The notes: a model not told the origin generated them from the letters alone. A stretch of DNA of 64,000 nt from Populus alba (GCF_005239225.2 NC_133284.1:52236697-52300696); one strand, 5' to 3'; positions 11,788-24,720 are shown, counted from the stretch's first letter. Numbers and translations: made by a program.

Positions 11788-13242
11788 ATGGAGACATCTT
11801 CAGGTCCTTCTTTCGAAAACCTTATGCTTTCTGTCGCCAATCTTTCCTTGACAGAAGGGAGAACTGGCACAAAAAACCGTCAGGGTTTTTCTCCAAGGAA
11901 CTGCCTTTTGGCTGCTAATGGTGGTTCTTTACAAGGAATTCAAGAACCCAGGGTTAATGGGTTACCACGGTATCAGGCCGGGTTTGCGAATTCGACTCTA
12001 GTTCCACCGCCACTGTTTCCCGGAACTATCTGGGGATCAAACAGTTCGGGCAATGATGGATGGGATTTCCTAGGTTCAAGATTGCATTCCGGGGCAAAGA
12101 GATATGTTCCTATTTTAAACTCTCCGAGTGGTTCTGTCGTCGATGAGGGAGCAAGTAGTGTTGGTTCTAACACAGGACTAAGTGATTCCAGTGTGGTGAA
12201 GAATCAAGAAAAGCTTGACAACTTAAGGAACTTCATTTGTCTCCTTCAAGGAGATAGATTTGTCAACTATTGTTTAGACAAAGATGGTTCAAGAACACTT
12301 CATGTTTTATTGAGTTTGAGGGACCCGGAGATTACATGTCAGATATGCAAGAACGTTTTGGACATGTCATCAAGAGGAATCCCCATTTTTTTCGAGCTGA
12401 TGCTTAATCAACACGGATGGCATGTCTTTTCTGAGGTAATTGATTCGTTGAATCATCAACAATTGAAATTGATTACATATGAGATAACCAAGGACTTGTC
12501 CGTTTTTACTGCATTGACATTACACACACACGGTTCGAACTTGATAAAGAAGGTCATTAGAACACTCACGAGATCACATTTGATTTCGTTCGTGACCAAC
12601 AATCTGTGTGCTGCGTTTCTTCTGATCATGACCAATCGGATAGGTTCGTATGTTATATCGGAGTGCTTAAACCACCTGAGAGCTGAAGACAACGAGGCAT
12701 TATATGAAGCAGCCATTAAATGGTGTCTTGATTTAGCAATAGACCATGAAGGATCCATAGCCGTAATCAGGGTCATTAACACCATCCAAGGTCTGCAAAG
12801 ATATCGGCTCCTGAATATCCTATCTGAAAATGCAGTGTTCCTGTCGCAGGATCCGGAAGGGAACTATGTGATTCAGAAGGTCATGTCACTCAATATTCCT
12901 TTATTCACCCAAAAAGTATGTCGTCTCCTTATAGGCCATTATGAAACCATATCCTTGCAGAAAGGAGGCAGTCATATTGTCGAAAAATGCTTGGATACAG
13001 AGTGGAAGAGTTGGATAATTGAGAGTTTTCTAAGCAACACCAACACACTATTGCATGTTGCTAAAGATGAATTTGGTAATTATGTGATCCAGAAAGCACT
13101 GAAAGTCACCAAGAAATCAGGCAGTCCACTCTACCACAAACTTTTGTCGCGCCTGAAGCCGCATCTTAGCATTCTGCAGTCTGGATACGGAAGGAATGTC
13201 TTCAATTTGATCACCGGTGGACAGTCACTTAAGAAGGTGTAG
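11788..13242 (+). CDS. Pumilio-family RNA-binding protein, divergent, intronless
   Basis: Encodes 484 residues from the ATG at 11788 (METSSGPSFENLM). The frame is open further upstream, but that part codes for a hydrophobic stretch and contains the TATA box. The first 140 residues are Ser/Gly-rich and low in complexity. The C-terminal two thirds hold PUF repeats, seen as DKDGSRTLHVLL, NQHGWHVFSEVI, HTHGSNLIKKVI, TNRIGSYVISECL, DHEGSIAVIRVI, DPEGNYVIQKVM, KGGSHIVEKCL and DEFGNYVIQKAL. PUF proteins bind UGUA-containing 3' untranslated regions and repress or localise mRNAs in the cytoplasm. Several RNA-contacting residues in the early repeats differ from the consensus (for instance the fourth), so specificity may be changed. 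It resembles the divergent single-exon Arabidopsis APUM members. Relics of a related gene lie upstream. Confidence 0.9.
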   Translation: METSSGPSFENLMLSVANLSLTEGRTGTKNRQGFSPRNCLLAANGGSLQGIQEPRVNGLPRYQAGFANSTLVPPPLFPGTIWGSNSSGNDGWDFLGSRLHSGAKRYVPILNSPSGSVVDEGASSVGSNTGLSDSSVVKNQEKLDNLRNFICLLQGDRFVNYCLDKDGSRTLHVLLSLRDPEITCQICKNVLDMSSRGIPIFFELMLNQHGWHVFSEVIDSLNHQQLKLITYEITKDLSVFTALTLHTHGSNLIKKVIRTLTRSHLISFVTNNLCAAFLLIMTNRIGSYVISECLNHLRAEDNEALYEAAIKWCLDLAIDHEGSIAVIRVINTIQGLQRYRLLNILSENAVFLSQDPEGNYVIQKVMSLNIPLFTQKVCRLLIGHYETISLQKGGSHIVEKCLDTEWKSWIIESFLSNTNTLLHVAKDEFGNYVIQKALKVTKKSGSPLYHKLLSRLKPHLSILQSGYGRNVFNLITGGQSLKKV

Positions 13243-15585
13243 TTTCATGCAGATCCTGTTTTGTTCTCATTATGTCTTCACTGTGCTACTTCATCCGTAA
13301 GAGTTAGCTGTCTCTTAGTGTTTGAAGAAGGGTCTTCGGGGAATTTGAGATGAGATTCCCCCCATCTTCTTCCTCTGTCCATTTTTTTAGGCAATCCTTT
13401 TTGTTGTTGTATTTACTTATCGTAATGTAATGTTGTTCTGCAGTCCAGAAGGGAAATATTAACATAAGCAAGTTAAATGGTTATTGTCTTTTTTTGTTTC
13501 TAAAAGCAACACCAAACCTTAATCCAATTACATTCGCCTCTCTTTCCTTATCATAATTCAGATTTGAACTCTTTATCACTTGATCATTCAAATTTTGATA
13601 TCATCTATAAAAATAACATCATAATTCAAAAACTTAAATTATTAAGTGAGATTCTAAAAACACTTTATATTACTCTCGAACTTGGTATAGTGGCACAAGA
13701 TAAAGTAGTGTTTTAAAGATGGAATAAGTTTAAAGGTAAATTATTCACAAAAGAAAAAATAGCTTCACTGATAGAAAGATTTGACGAGAAAAAAAACATA
13801 ACAGAGGGATTTTGCATGAAGCAATTATTGCATGTTTTAGGCCTTACCTTATTTGCAAGCAATGTGTTCGAGTGGAATTTGAATAGAGAACGACTATTAT
13901 CCAGCCTTGCATAGACTTCTCCTTCAGCACTATACCAACACAATTTTTCATTGCAAAATAATCGAATGTCCCCGTTTTCTTGGAATTCCACTTCTTTGAC
14001 AAGACGAATTGAGCATAGAAAACATTAAATAAATCTATTTCTTGTACAGTTTTGGAGTGAATTTGAAGGACATGAGACATATCTTTTCAATCCTCATTGT
14101 CTCGTCTCTCCTTTTCTATTTTGAAATAGTAATCTTTTCTATTTTAAAATAATAATCAAACGTTACATGAATGTTGAAGACACATTGAGTTTTTTACGAC
14201 AAGCATTTTAGTCCATAATTTTACCCTACAAGATTTAGATGATTATCTGTCTGTAACAGCAGAAATAATTTGGTGCTAATTAATCCAAGTGTGTGCAAGT
14301 CCAATTCAAAACCTTTTTCATTTTCAAGTGGTGGAAAGATAGTGCCCTCACCCTTAGGAGGATTTGACATGCCCATGGTAGGTTCATAGGTATAGTTGAA
14401 CCAGTAACACGCAGACGCCATTGCATGAATTACCTAACTCGAACTTGTTCCTGGAAACATGGCTGCATATATAGATCAAGGGAGCATTGCTCATCGCAAA
14501 TTTATAGGGTTTTCTTCAAGTTCAATAACAAAATCTAAGGTCCAAGCGAATAGACTGCCATAAGTTACAAAGACACCTGCACTTTTCACTCTCTTCTCTA
14601 TTCAAAGCCATTGCAAAGTAATCCACAGTTACCAGCACAAGATGTTATATAGAATCCAAACCATCCAAAGGTTTCTACATCTATTCTTTTCCAAAACCAG
14701 AGCAGTGAAAAATAACCGCACTGTACAAGTCCTGAGACCAAAAGATTCATCATCACCCAATACAATAATGTTCGAACACAAACGTTGGTCAGCAACGATT
14801 GACAAAAAACATAGATCAGCAATGGCTAAAAAAAAAAGACCAAAAAAAATTTCTCTCCACAAATATCAAACATAGCACAGTAGAATAATTATAAGGGAAT
14901 AGAAGAAACACATGCTGTATAGCATTAATGCAATATAAACGATAGTTATGAGAGAAACAACTGACGGTCAACCATCCATTGTTACAGGCAAACTTGGTAA
15001 TTACTTGAAAAATTCAAACTCCATCGCCGCCTTATTCGACAACCATCAGCATCTGCTTGGCTTTATTGCCATTTACTACACAAGGATGTCACATAGCCCC
15101 TACCAGAACATGAAAATCACATCCACCCCACCTCCTTGATAATAAATAGTACAGGAAAGTGGGAAACCTCTTTGCAAACCCTGTACAAACTACCCCGCTA
15201 CATCTCCATATCCAGAAACAGAGCATCAAAATAGGCTCTTGAGACAAAAAGGAACTAAAAGGACTGGAAAAATGACAAAAACCCAACACAATTCTACCAC
15301 AACACAGGAGAGGCCTTGTACAAGCTTTGTCAGGGCAGTAGCATGGAATGGAATAGAAATGACAAAAAAATAAAACTAAATCCAAAAAGCTAAGCTGACT
15401 CTCATGAAAGATTGATCCCAAAGCCTCTGCTTCATTTAGTTCGTGTATTCTGAATTAGTTGTGGTGGGAGAACAAATTAAATGCATCCTTAAGATATTGC
15501 TGGTCCAACAATATCTGAGCTATATTCACTTGTACAGAACTGTGTTTCTTGGTGACCTGGTATCAGACTTCCTTGTAGTTTCATA
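13243..15585. other. Intergenic between Pumilio and PAT1, convergent 3' ends
   Basis: About 2.3 kb between two convergent genes. The left 250 bases are the probable Pumilio 3' untranslated region and the right few hundred bases that of PAT1. The short frames between them (for example 13713–14080 and 14221–14421 on the minus strand) have no recognisable domain and are treated as chance. Confidence 0.45.
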
Positions 15586-18500
15586 TTAACTCAGTACCAC
15601 TTCAGATTTGATGTCACCACCATTACCACCAACCTGACCAACTAAGGAACGCTGGGAAAGATCATATAACAGCTTTTTCTGGTAGTCATTAGTGAGGGGA
15701 ACACTTGCACGCAAGAGCTCCATAGGTAGTTCCCTCTTAATAGATTCAGCTGGATCTGAATCTGATAGAGAAGACTGCATAATTCCATCGTATTTATTTA
15801 TGCAATATTTAATAAGCAGGCTAAAAAACTCATCAAATGAGGCCTTCCAAAGTGCCCCATTTGTCACATTGTAGTCGCTAGCATCATGAAGATCATTTAA
15901 TAGTTCAGTTGCTCTCTCCAACACAGACAATAATATGAGGGATGCCCCATTTCCGGCTGAGCTTCCAAGGGGGCGAAGGGGCGGCTGCTCTGAGGAGCAA
16001 ACCACAGCAGCAAGACAGGCACTGAGGGAACAAAGATCCATGCGACGAACACATAATGATACAGCCCTTGCAAGGTTATTTGTGGTTTCTGCAACTCCAA
16101 TATCAAACAGGAGACCTCCAAACAAAAACCTTAAATGACGAAAAATGGCCATGCAGACAATCCGCATGAGATCACCACCCGGAAAAATAAGTTGAAGGTA
16201 CCTTGCAAGGAGCTTCCGTCCCTTGGGAAGAGATACTAAACGCAAGAACACAAAATCATCCTTGGGAGCAAGTCCAACTGTGTGGCCATTCTTGCCGAGA
16301 GGGTCAACCAATTGCATGGATGCTGCCAGCCCTTCCAACAAGGCCTGCCTCCTGCGTCTCAACTGGGTTCCACCCTCATGGAACTGATTGAATTCTAGAA
16401 AACGATCAATATCATCTACATCAAGAAGAAGGCAAAGACCATCTTCAATTGTGACTCTAGCTGCAAGCATTGGCTCCTGTTCTAGGGGCTTCTCAGCAGA
16501 ATTCTGCTCGGTATTACCACCACCAGTAGAATTTGGAGGTTCAACTTCAAGAAGAGGTCGAGGCCTACGAATCGAAGAGAAAGGAATTCTCCCAAGAGCA
16601 TCGACCTGGAGAAAAGCATGCGGCTCAGCATTAGCTCGTGCTCGGGGAGGAAGATCCCTCAAGTGTGTTGGGCAGAAATGATGTCTGAGCTTTGCCCTGG
16701 CTGTTTTTTTTGAAAGGCAAGCCTGGTGATAATAGTCATCCACGTATGGGTCATTACTCTGTGTTGCAGCTAGCTGCATTCTGAGAATAGTTTCAATTTC
16801 ATCAGTAGCCATATACTTGGATCTGAACTGCGGCCAGCCAATATCAAACTTCTGACCATTGACATCAAAGCCTTGTTGAGGATAACGCACCATTGGTCTA
16901 ACTTTCTGAACTGATTTTGGTCTTTGATCTCTATCAGTCAGACCAAGCATTGTGTCAAAGTTGTTCGTCATTGGTGGGGATAAAGAGAGATGGGGATTGA
17001 ACACTTGAGATTGCATGCCCAATAAATGGCCCGATGACGACTGAACTGGGGGGTGCAACCTATGCTGTTGTGACTGAAGTTGTGGGATCAACTGTGGAGG
17101 CATGATCCCATTCTGATGAGATAGTGGTGGTTGCAACATATTGGTCAAGCGGTTGGGATGATCTCCAGGATATAAGCCTGTATGGTTGACCCATTGGCTT
17201 GGTGGCCGGCTATTAGCAGAAAGACCAGAACTGAATTGAGGCAAATTCCCACCGTAATGTGGTGATCCATGATGTAAGCTGCTCAATGGAAGCTGAGAAT
17301 TAGAGAAGGGGGATAATGCTATTTGGTGGCCACCAGCAAGATATTGAATATTTAGATGACTGCGGTTCGGTGAGGACTGTGGAGATTGGCCACCCAGGGG
17401 AGGATTTGAAGCGTAAGAAGATTTTGGCACAAGAATAGGTTCACTAGAGTAGTGTTGGTGGTGTGGTTGCTGCTGCTGCTGCTGCTGCTGCTGCTCAGGG
17501 TATGAAGTGGTTCGGTATAGATGCTTTGATTCTGCAAGGAGAGCAGTAGAAGAATATGGCTGCGACGACCATCTTGTGCCATCCTCAACGCCGTCAGGTA
17601 GCTGCTGGTCAAACCAATTAGGAAAATCCTCTCCCTTTGCCCATTCAGCAGCAGATGAACCTGGAAGGTTTTATCACAGATATTTCATTTATATTCATTT
17701 TTCACAGATCCAGAGTTGGAAAAATTGCCTATTTTTTTGTTTTGTTTTATAATTCACTACACAATTGAACACGGATTAAAAAAAAAAGGTGCAAGTACAT
17801 CATCATAATAAAGAATTTCGAACTATCAATGCAGAACAAATGTCAAGCATATTGATTCTGTTCCGCCAAGTCCAGAATTCCAACTTGCCCAACAAGTAAA
17901 CCTACGCCCTTTTTGGGCTAACTTTGAACTGCATTTAACTAGTCTATCATTAAATTTAAATGCAATTGATAAGACTGAAGGAACTCAAGTTAAAAAAATC
18001 ACAAAGTATAACAATATTTGCCAATTAAAAATATCTGCCTGAAACATTCATGTAGAACTAGAATGAATACCAGTTACATTTCTTTTTAGTAATAAGTGGC
18101 ATTGGTACATGTCTATTTCTTATTGCAACAAATTTCCATCTGGAACAAGATATTACCATCACCATCTCTATTCTGATGTTCAAACTGTCATACATTTGAC
18201 AATAATATCTTGGTTGTAATTGAAGACACTAGTGTGGCAGAATAGAGTCACAATAAGGTATCCCAATTTCCCTACAACTTTATGATAGCCCACTTGTATG
18301 ATTCTCAACTATGTGCAGCATTAACCCAAAAAATGTAAATCGCTTGACTTTAGCAACAATCATATCATTATAAAGTGATAAAGCATTGGAACAAACAGCA
18401 CACCCAAAAAAAAAAATGGTGCTGCTGGGTAAAAAATACTACTATAAGTTCATGGATTGATTAATAAATTTCACATTAATAAAGTAAATTATACAATGGA

Positions 18501-21339
18501 ATACTTACTTTCTCTGGAGCCCATATCACCAATTATCCCAGTGCTTCTCGGTTCATTGACACCCTTGTTCAACTGCAAAAAAAGAGCAATCAAGCATACC
18601 CAATTAAGCAAACTCATCATAATTTAATATTTTGAGATACTTCTTACACTGATAGAAAGATAAGAAACAGCCTGAATATGTGCTACAAGCCAATTAGACC
18701 CAAAGTAAACAAACTTGGTTACTTTTTCTTTCCCATCTTTTTCCACATTGATTACAATATGCACCAATTACACCTACTCCTACTCCTACTCCTACTCCTA
18801 CTCCTTTACCAAATGGAGCTAAGGTCCGACAACTGAAAACTAACATCACTGTCATTTGCTTTATTTAAACTCAAACCATCTTCTAGAAAACAAAAGATTC
18901 TCCACATTGTTGAAGTATCAAAGCATAAAAAATTCAAGTAAACGCAAAGCATTTCAACTTTCCTTCACAGAAGACATTACTAATACACAAATTTGTTCAG
19001 AAGTAAAACAAGTTTTCCAATTGCTCTCCCTTTTTCCTCTCTGGATGGAGGCAGGTTGCTTTGGAGATACCATATATAAACTGATGTTGTGTGGTACTAA
19101 AATAAAAACTGATCCGTCATAGGAAATTCTCCTAAAGATAGATTCTCAAACATGTGGACTAATTTGAAAGGAGATAGAATGAAAAAAGAATCGCATGCAT
19201 AAAGCAAGTTCTCACTTGTCAAAATCAGAAGCGGTTTAAGGACATATTAACTACATAGTTGCAACCTCAAATCCTACATAAAATGTGCCTAAATATCCAG
19301 CCTATTTGTTTGCTTCAACAGTGAGAAGGCCCTCAATACATGAATATAGATGGCTTTCTTCCTGCTTGTTAGCACATGCTGACATGAAAAGAATGATATA
19401 TTAAAGATATTCTCCAATGCAACCTTATCAAATAAAGATCATATTATATACAACCTTCATAACATACGCAATAGTATGACTAAGTAGTGGGCTGACCTTT
19501 GAAAATGTAATTGCAAGATCATCAATGTCAGATAGAGATCGTAAAACCTCACCCTGCAAATAAGAAAGGAGCAGTTAGTGGCACCAACAGAATAGCTACT
19601 GCTTTTGAGACAGATATAACAGCCAATTTATACAAATCAATACAAATTCACACATTATTCTGAAGCTTAGGACCCAATACTGAAGAACACATCCCCCCTG
19701 CCTCCAAATTCTAAAAGAAGAACCACCAAGAAAATAGGATTGTTCGTACCTGCAGCCCCTCAATCATTATCCAATTTGAATCACATCCCTCAACTACCAA
19801 ATCTTCTGATATAGTATTTGATCATGTTCCCAATAGTAATGTGGTAGGGAGTCCATTCCACAATTTCAACAACTGCTGCCGGTATGAAGTGCAGCAATAG
19901 CACAAGATGCCTCACTTTTGAACAGTGGCATAACAAAAGGTCAATGGAAGTGTTAAATGTCAGAACTCTAGGAGACTGAAGGATTTAAAGATTGATAATT
20001 GAGGGACCTGTCTCAAAATGAGTGATACTAGACAAAGCACTAAACAGAACTTAGAATCCTAATATTGACCCCCTTTGTTGATACTGCATTGGTAATTTCA
20101 AATGCTGCCAAAGTACAAAGAGCGACACTTGATACACCACAGAAGATCCTCATTCTTATCTTATGAACCACCTTTCATAGTTCACTCTGGTTCTTTCACA
20201 AGGGAAAAGAAAAAAAGACAGCAGAGCACCCATACTAAAATTGACGAACCACTTAGTTCCAGCATCCTCTCTGAAGCAATCTCCTCAATGAGTTAGAAGA
20301 TCTGCTACACCAAAATAACCCTAAAGATGTGCTACGTTCATTTCTCTCTTTAACAAAATTCTTCTTTTATTCACAGAAAAAAAAAACAACAAAAACAAAA
20401 ATTTACACCAATTTGGCAGACCTACATATCCACAACAAAATAGTGCGCTCCCCTAATTCTTCTAAAAAAAACATGTAAACGTTCCTAAGAACCAAAAAGA
20501 TTGCATTTCCATGTAAATCAAATAATCAAATAAAAAGGATAGAAGATCTCAAGATGAAGGGAGGATGGAACCTCTTGTCTATCAAAGAGAAACTCTTCCT
20601 CTTCAAAATCAGCGGCAGGCAACTCCCCATCATCCTCCAACCCACCTAACTCAACTTCCTCAACATGATCTTTACCAAAGAATGCATATTGAGATGCATC
20701 AAATACAGCACCTTCTGCCCACAAAAAAAAAAAAAAAAAAAAAATCCGAGAGAGAAAACCAGGTCAATTCCAAGTAAAATGGCACCCGCTCCATGTCTAG
20801 AGAAGCTAAACTCATGTTACAAAACCCAAAATGCATCACACAAATAGATGGCAAGTGCTTAAACGAGAACGCAGTTACGATTTACACTAAGCTCGGCTTT
20901 GAAGCTAATTTTAACTAAAAAATGACAAGAAACGTTACCATATCAGCCATTAACATCAAAAGCAACAATAGAATTTGAAGAATCAAGGACCAACTCAACT
21001 ATTTAAAGCTAAAACAACTGTTCCATTTAACTTCAAATATACCCATTAAATTCTACTAAGCTCAAAACAAAGCAGATCCTATTACACACCCAAAAAACAA
21101 TTCTTACACAAATACAAAGCTAACCTACAATTTTTTAACGTTGACCCACAAAACCAAACAGCTTAAACAGACCATTTAGACAAAATCCCATGATGTTTTA
21201 TTCTATTTTCTCGAGAAACAAACACAAAAAGAAACAAAACAGATCTTTACAAAATAAATAAATAAAACAACGAAAACAAACCTGTAGAGTTATCTCCAAT
21301 CTTGGGAGCTTGTTCAATACTACCCCCATCCATCATCAT
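15586..21339 (-). CDS. PAT1 mRNA decapping activator, At1g79090-like
   Basis: Five coding exons on the minus strand: 21282–21339, 20572–20714, 19497–19553, 18509–18572 and 15586–17660, all with GT–AG borders and consistent phase. They encode 798 residues. The protein starts [10 protein letters not shown]. Near the N terminus is an acidic stretch, with [12 protein letters not shown] followed by a run of Glu and Asp; this matches the conserved N-terminal part of PAT1. A Gln/Pro/His/Ser-rich linker follows, with a short polyglutamine tract, then a conserved C-terminal PAT1 domain (from about [16 protein letters not shown] to the end). PAT1 bridges the LSM1–7 ring and the DCP2 decapping enzyme on deadenylated mRNAs in P-bodies; in Arabidopsis it is also a MAP kinase target in immunity. 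The gene is separated from its usual Arabidopsis neighbour, the PPR gene, by two intact genes here. Confidence 0.93.
17467..17496 (-). repeat. CAG trinucleotide repeat coding for polyglutamine in PAT1
   Basis: Eight consecutive CAG/CAA codons on the minus strand sit in the fifth PAT1 exon and are followed by a His-rich patch. The tract falls in the low-complexity linker, so length changes would probably be tolerated. Confidence 0.85.
18773..18805 (+). repeat. Hexanucleotide CTACTC microsatellite in PAT1 intron 3
   Basis: The unit CTACTC is repeated about five times without interruption inside the intron between coding exons 3 and 4. Confidence 0.85.
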
Positions 21340-21639
21340 CTACACTTTCTTCTGGGTTTTTTTTTTTTTTTTTTGAATCTTTAAACCCACAAAAACTGAA
21401 AACTTCAAAACCCTTAATCCAAACAAAATCCAAATCTCACAAAAGAAAGGCACTAAATTCTAAAAACCCTTTTGAGGGTTTTTTTTATTGAGAGAAGGAT
21501 TTGTTTCTATACAGTGAAGAATTGGGTACTGCTTAGCCTACGATAATGATTCAAGCTGATTAAGCTATAAAGTTCTTTTTGGATTAGAAAGCAAGGAAGA
21601 GAGAAACCCTGGAGCGAAGGAGATGACGATCGATTAACA

Positions 21640-22019
21640 TTAGAATATATTTTTTTTTATTATTATTTTTATTGCATATGAAAAGACCATACAAAGAGAG
21701 GTCGGTGAGTTTTTGTAAAACAAAAAAAAAAAATGGATTTCATATTTTTTTAAATTTAGTATTCGCATTGTATTTTAAAAAATGGTATTTTATCCGTATA
21801 TAGAAATAGTTATGAATAATTCAAGTCAAGTGTATTTTATTTGAAAAAAATATTAAATTAATATTTATTTTAATAATTTTAATATATTGATGTTAAAAAT
21901 AAAAAAAAAATTATTTAATTTATTTTAAAATTAAAATATTTTAAAAAAAATTTAATACACCATAATATCAAACCCGAACACCAACACTAAAATTATTTTA
22001 GTATAAAGAGAAAAAACTT
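21640..22019. other. AT-rich upstream region of PAT1
   Basis: No gene is present. The sequence includes a diverged stretch around 21840–21980 that resembles the AT-rich repeats at 22.1, 31.8 and 32.4 kb. Confidence 0.4.
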
Positions 22020-22215
22020 ATTTTGAAGTGTGATTACTTTTTAAAATGTTTTTTATTCAAGAAATGTATCAAAATAATATTTTTTTTATTTTTAAAAAAA
22101 TTATTTTTGATATCAGTGTATCAAAATGATCTAAAAACACTAAAAAAATTAATTTGAAATAAAAAAATAAAAAAATTTTAATTTTTTTTAAAATATTTTT
22201 AAAATACAAAAATAA
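22020..22215. repeat. AT-rich dispersed repeat with GATATC…GTATC core, copy 1
   Basis: Shares the order (poly-T/A, TTTTTGATATCA, ATCAAAATGATCTAAAAACAC, A-rich tail) with stretches near 31.8, 32.4 and 48.4 kb. The core is a short inverted repeat. It resembles MITE-like repeats that I recall as very common in poplar. Confidence 0.5.
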
Positions 22216-22634
22216 ATAGAACTAAAAGCAAAGAACTTGAAATAAAGAGGCCTGAGGCATCTATTTACTTATTTTATTTAGGAAATGGGAGCCTAGAAGA
22301 TGTGATTGGAGACTATTTATGTGTTAGGGCTATGAGTTTAGTGATAGAGATTGATTTATTGTCTGTATTATTCTTTTTTTAATGGGATATTTGGGAAGGT
22401 ATATGCTATACGGAAATGAAATGAATGTAAATTTTTCTTCATCTTTTTTCATGAATGACATCCACTTGTGCAAAGGAATAAGCTTAGAGATTTTGATGTC
22501 ATGGTTTAATAGTGTTTGAGCAATACATTCAGGCTATAATAGTAATTGATTATTTAGCCAGGTCTTGTTTATTATTGCAGTTAGCTAAAGCGGATAGTTG
22601 CAACAACAAACATGTATTTTTATTAATATGAGTA
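22216..22634. other. Intergenic, no gene seen
   Basis: Plain AT-rich sequence without frames or repeats that I can identify. Confidence 0.4.
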
Positions 22635-22785
22635 TCTAGTCCAACTTGCGTATACATTAACTAATTCCATAAACCTTGAAGTTAACAACTATGTAAGCTT
22701 TTAGTGATCTTGAAATTTATGAGACTTAAACTGGTAATCTTTAAGGAGCAAATATAGAGTCTAACCAGGTAAACTACACTCCTCA
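22635..22785 (-). repeat. tRNA-derived SINE, copy b
   Basis: On the minus strand the head reads GTAGTTTACCTGGTTAGAC, close to a tRNA A box, and the B-box position reads GTTTAAGTCTC. The body matches copies near 11.3 and 25.8 kb through TTACATAGTTGTTAACTTC. Confidence 0.65.
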
Positions 22786-24110
22786 ATATTAACAACAAAC
22801 ATGTTCTAATATATATAATCAACTCCTATTGTTTTAGGAAATTTAGAATTGATAAATTCAGTTAAATTTATGTTGTTGAAAATTAAAAATGTATTTGAGT
22901 TATTGATGGTAAATAAAAAAATCCACTATTTTTTTTTTTTAATGGTAATCGTTTAAAGTTGCTATGGTTAACTAGCTTCTTTTCGTCGTGCTTCTATTAA
23001 GGGATATGAGCAATTATATGAAAATGGCTGGACTTAATCAACTAATGATACACCTAGCAAAGCAACACCATGTTGAAGAAAGGATGGCTTGATTGTTCAG
23101 CAACGGCTAAGAATTCCTTAAATATATTAATTTAATTCTTGATTTTAACTGTTAAGTTATATTTATATATTCGAGCTAAAATCTTGCTTCAGATAAAAGT
23201 TAAAAATATTAAATACTTGATTTTGGTTTAAAATTTACTAAATGAAGAAAACATGAAAAACAAGTGCCTTGAATAACTTTTTCTGGCCGATAGAAAATAT
23301 GTTTTTACTGTTTAATTTTTACTCTAAAAAAACTTTTATTATTGATCTAGAGGAAGAAATTTGATAAAAATGCATGCCATAGTTATGTTTTCATGATAAA
23401 TTCTTTGTCAAATAACATGTGTATTATTATTAAACCCAACTCTTCTTACTAGGTTAATTCAAGAAATTTATGATTAATTAATATAAATTAAGTTTCAATT
23501 TAAATTAAAAAAATAATTGATTTGACTAAACTCGGTTGATTTAATGGGTTGATATATGATATGATCAAACCTTATTTAAACTTGATCAAATCAATAATAA
23601 ATATCTTTTAAAAAAAATTAAAATGACACTTATAAAAAAATATTAATTTAAATCAATCTAATTATATATAAGTTGATTTAGCGATGCAATAATTCAATAA
23701 TCCACCCTTTTCAATTTACACAACAAACACCCTTCTAGTAGTTTTACGGTATTATTAGTTATTTTGAATCTCTTTTAAAAAAACAAAATGAGTAAGAGAA
23801 GGCTTCAAGCCTTTCGGCTAGACATGAAGAAGATGAAGGGGGCACCTTTTAATGTTGAATTGTGTAAGAATGTAAAAATAACAACAAGTGTGGGATCATA
23901 GAGGCTATGTGAACATGAAAAAAAATTTATGTGGTGCATGCTTTTGTGAAGTTTAATTTTGAATGTGTAAAATCTCAAGAATGAGTATGTAAATTTAAAT
24001 GCACTGACAGAAAATATTTGTATGGTTCAAGAGGGACACCAAAAACAAGATTTTTTATTGGTGGAACTCACTCGACCGGAAAAAGAGATACGTAAAATCT
24101 CGTCTATAAC
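22786..24110. other. Intergenic, no gene seen
   Basis: About 1.3 kb of AT-rich sequence with no credible frame and no repeat structure that I could define. Confidence 0.4.
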
Positions 24111-24114
24111 TCAT

Positions 24115-24720
24115 GAAGTTAAATCTGAGTTTCGGATTAATGATGAATGCTAAGAATGAAAGTAATGTGGATGAATCAGAAATATGATGTGAAGTTAATG
24201 TAATTGAGTTGCTTTCACAATGAGCGAAAGCCATTGTTAGGATTTTTATGAAATTTTGGGAAACTAATAAATTTGAGTTGCCTATGACTTAAAAAGTTGA
24301 ATATGAATTTCAAATTAATTATGAATGCTAAACATGGAAGTAATGTGGATGAATCGTAAATATGATGTGAAGTTAATATAATTAAGTTGCTTTCACAATG
24401 AGCGAAAGCCAATGTTATGATTGTTTCTAAAGTTTTTCAGAAACCAGTGAATTTGAGTTGTTTTCATAATGAGCGAAAACTAGTGTTGGGATTGTTTTCA
24501 AAATTTTGAAAATCAATGAATTTGAGTTGTTTTCGCAATGAGTGAAAGCTAATATTGAGATTGATTCCAAAGCTTCAAAAACCAATAAATTTGAGTTGCT
24601 TCTAAAATGAGTGAAAATCAATGTTGAGATTATTTCTAAAGTTTTTGAAAATAAATAAATTTGAGTTGCTTTTGCAATGAGCGAAAATCAAGGTTAGGAC
24701 CGTTACCACAAATATTGAAA
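24115..24720 (+). repeat. Degenerate tandem repeat, about 64-bp unit
   Basis: At least six units open with GAGTTGCTTTCACAATGAGCG or a close variant, followed by AAAxCxAATGTTxGGATT, an A/T run and AAxCAATGAATTT. The first part (24115–24430) is also duplicated at a longer period of about 175 bases that includes TGAATGCTAA and GAAGTAATGTGGATGAATC. The repetitive minus-strand frames here (HCENNSNSL blocks) are a by-product of the repeat. Confidence 0.8.

Noticed and set aside
13713..14421. Minus-strand short frames between Pumilio and PAT1 as small genes
   Set aside because: No domain, signal peptide or conserved-looking composition; several overlap each other in different frames.
24215..24621. 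Minus-strand frames with repeated HCENNSNSL segments, resembling a repeat protein
   Set aside because: The protein repeat mirrors the approximately 64-bp DNA array; frame is interrupted between units and there is no sign of codon-level conservation.
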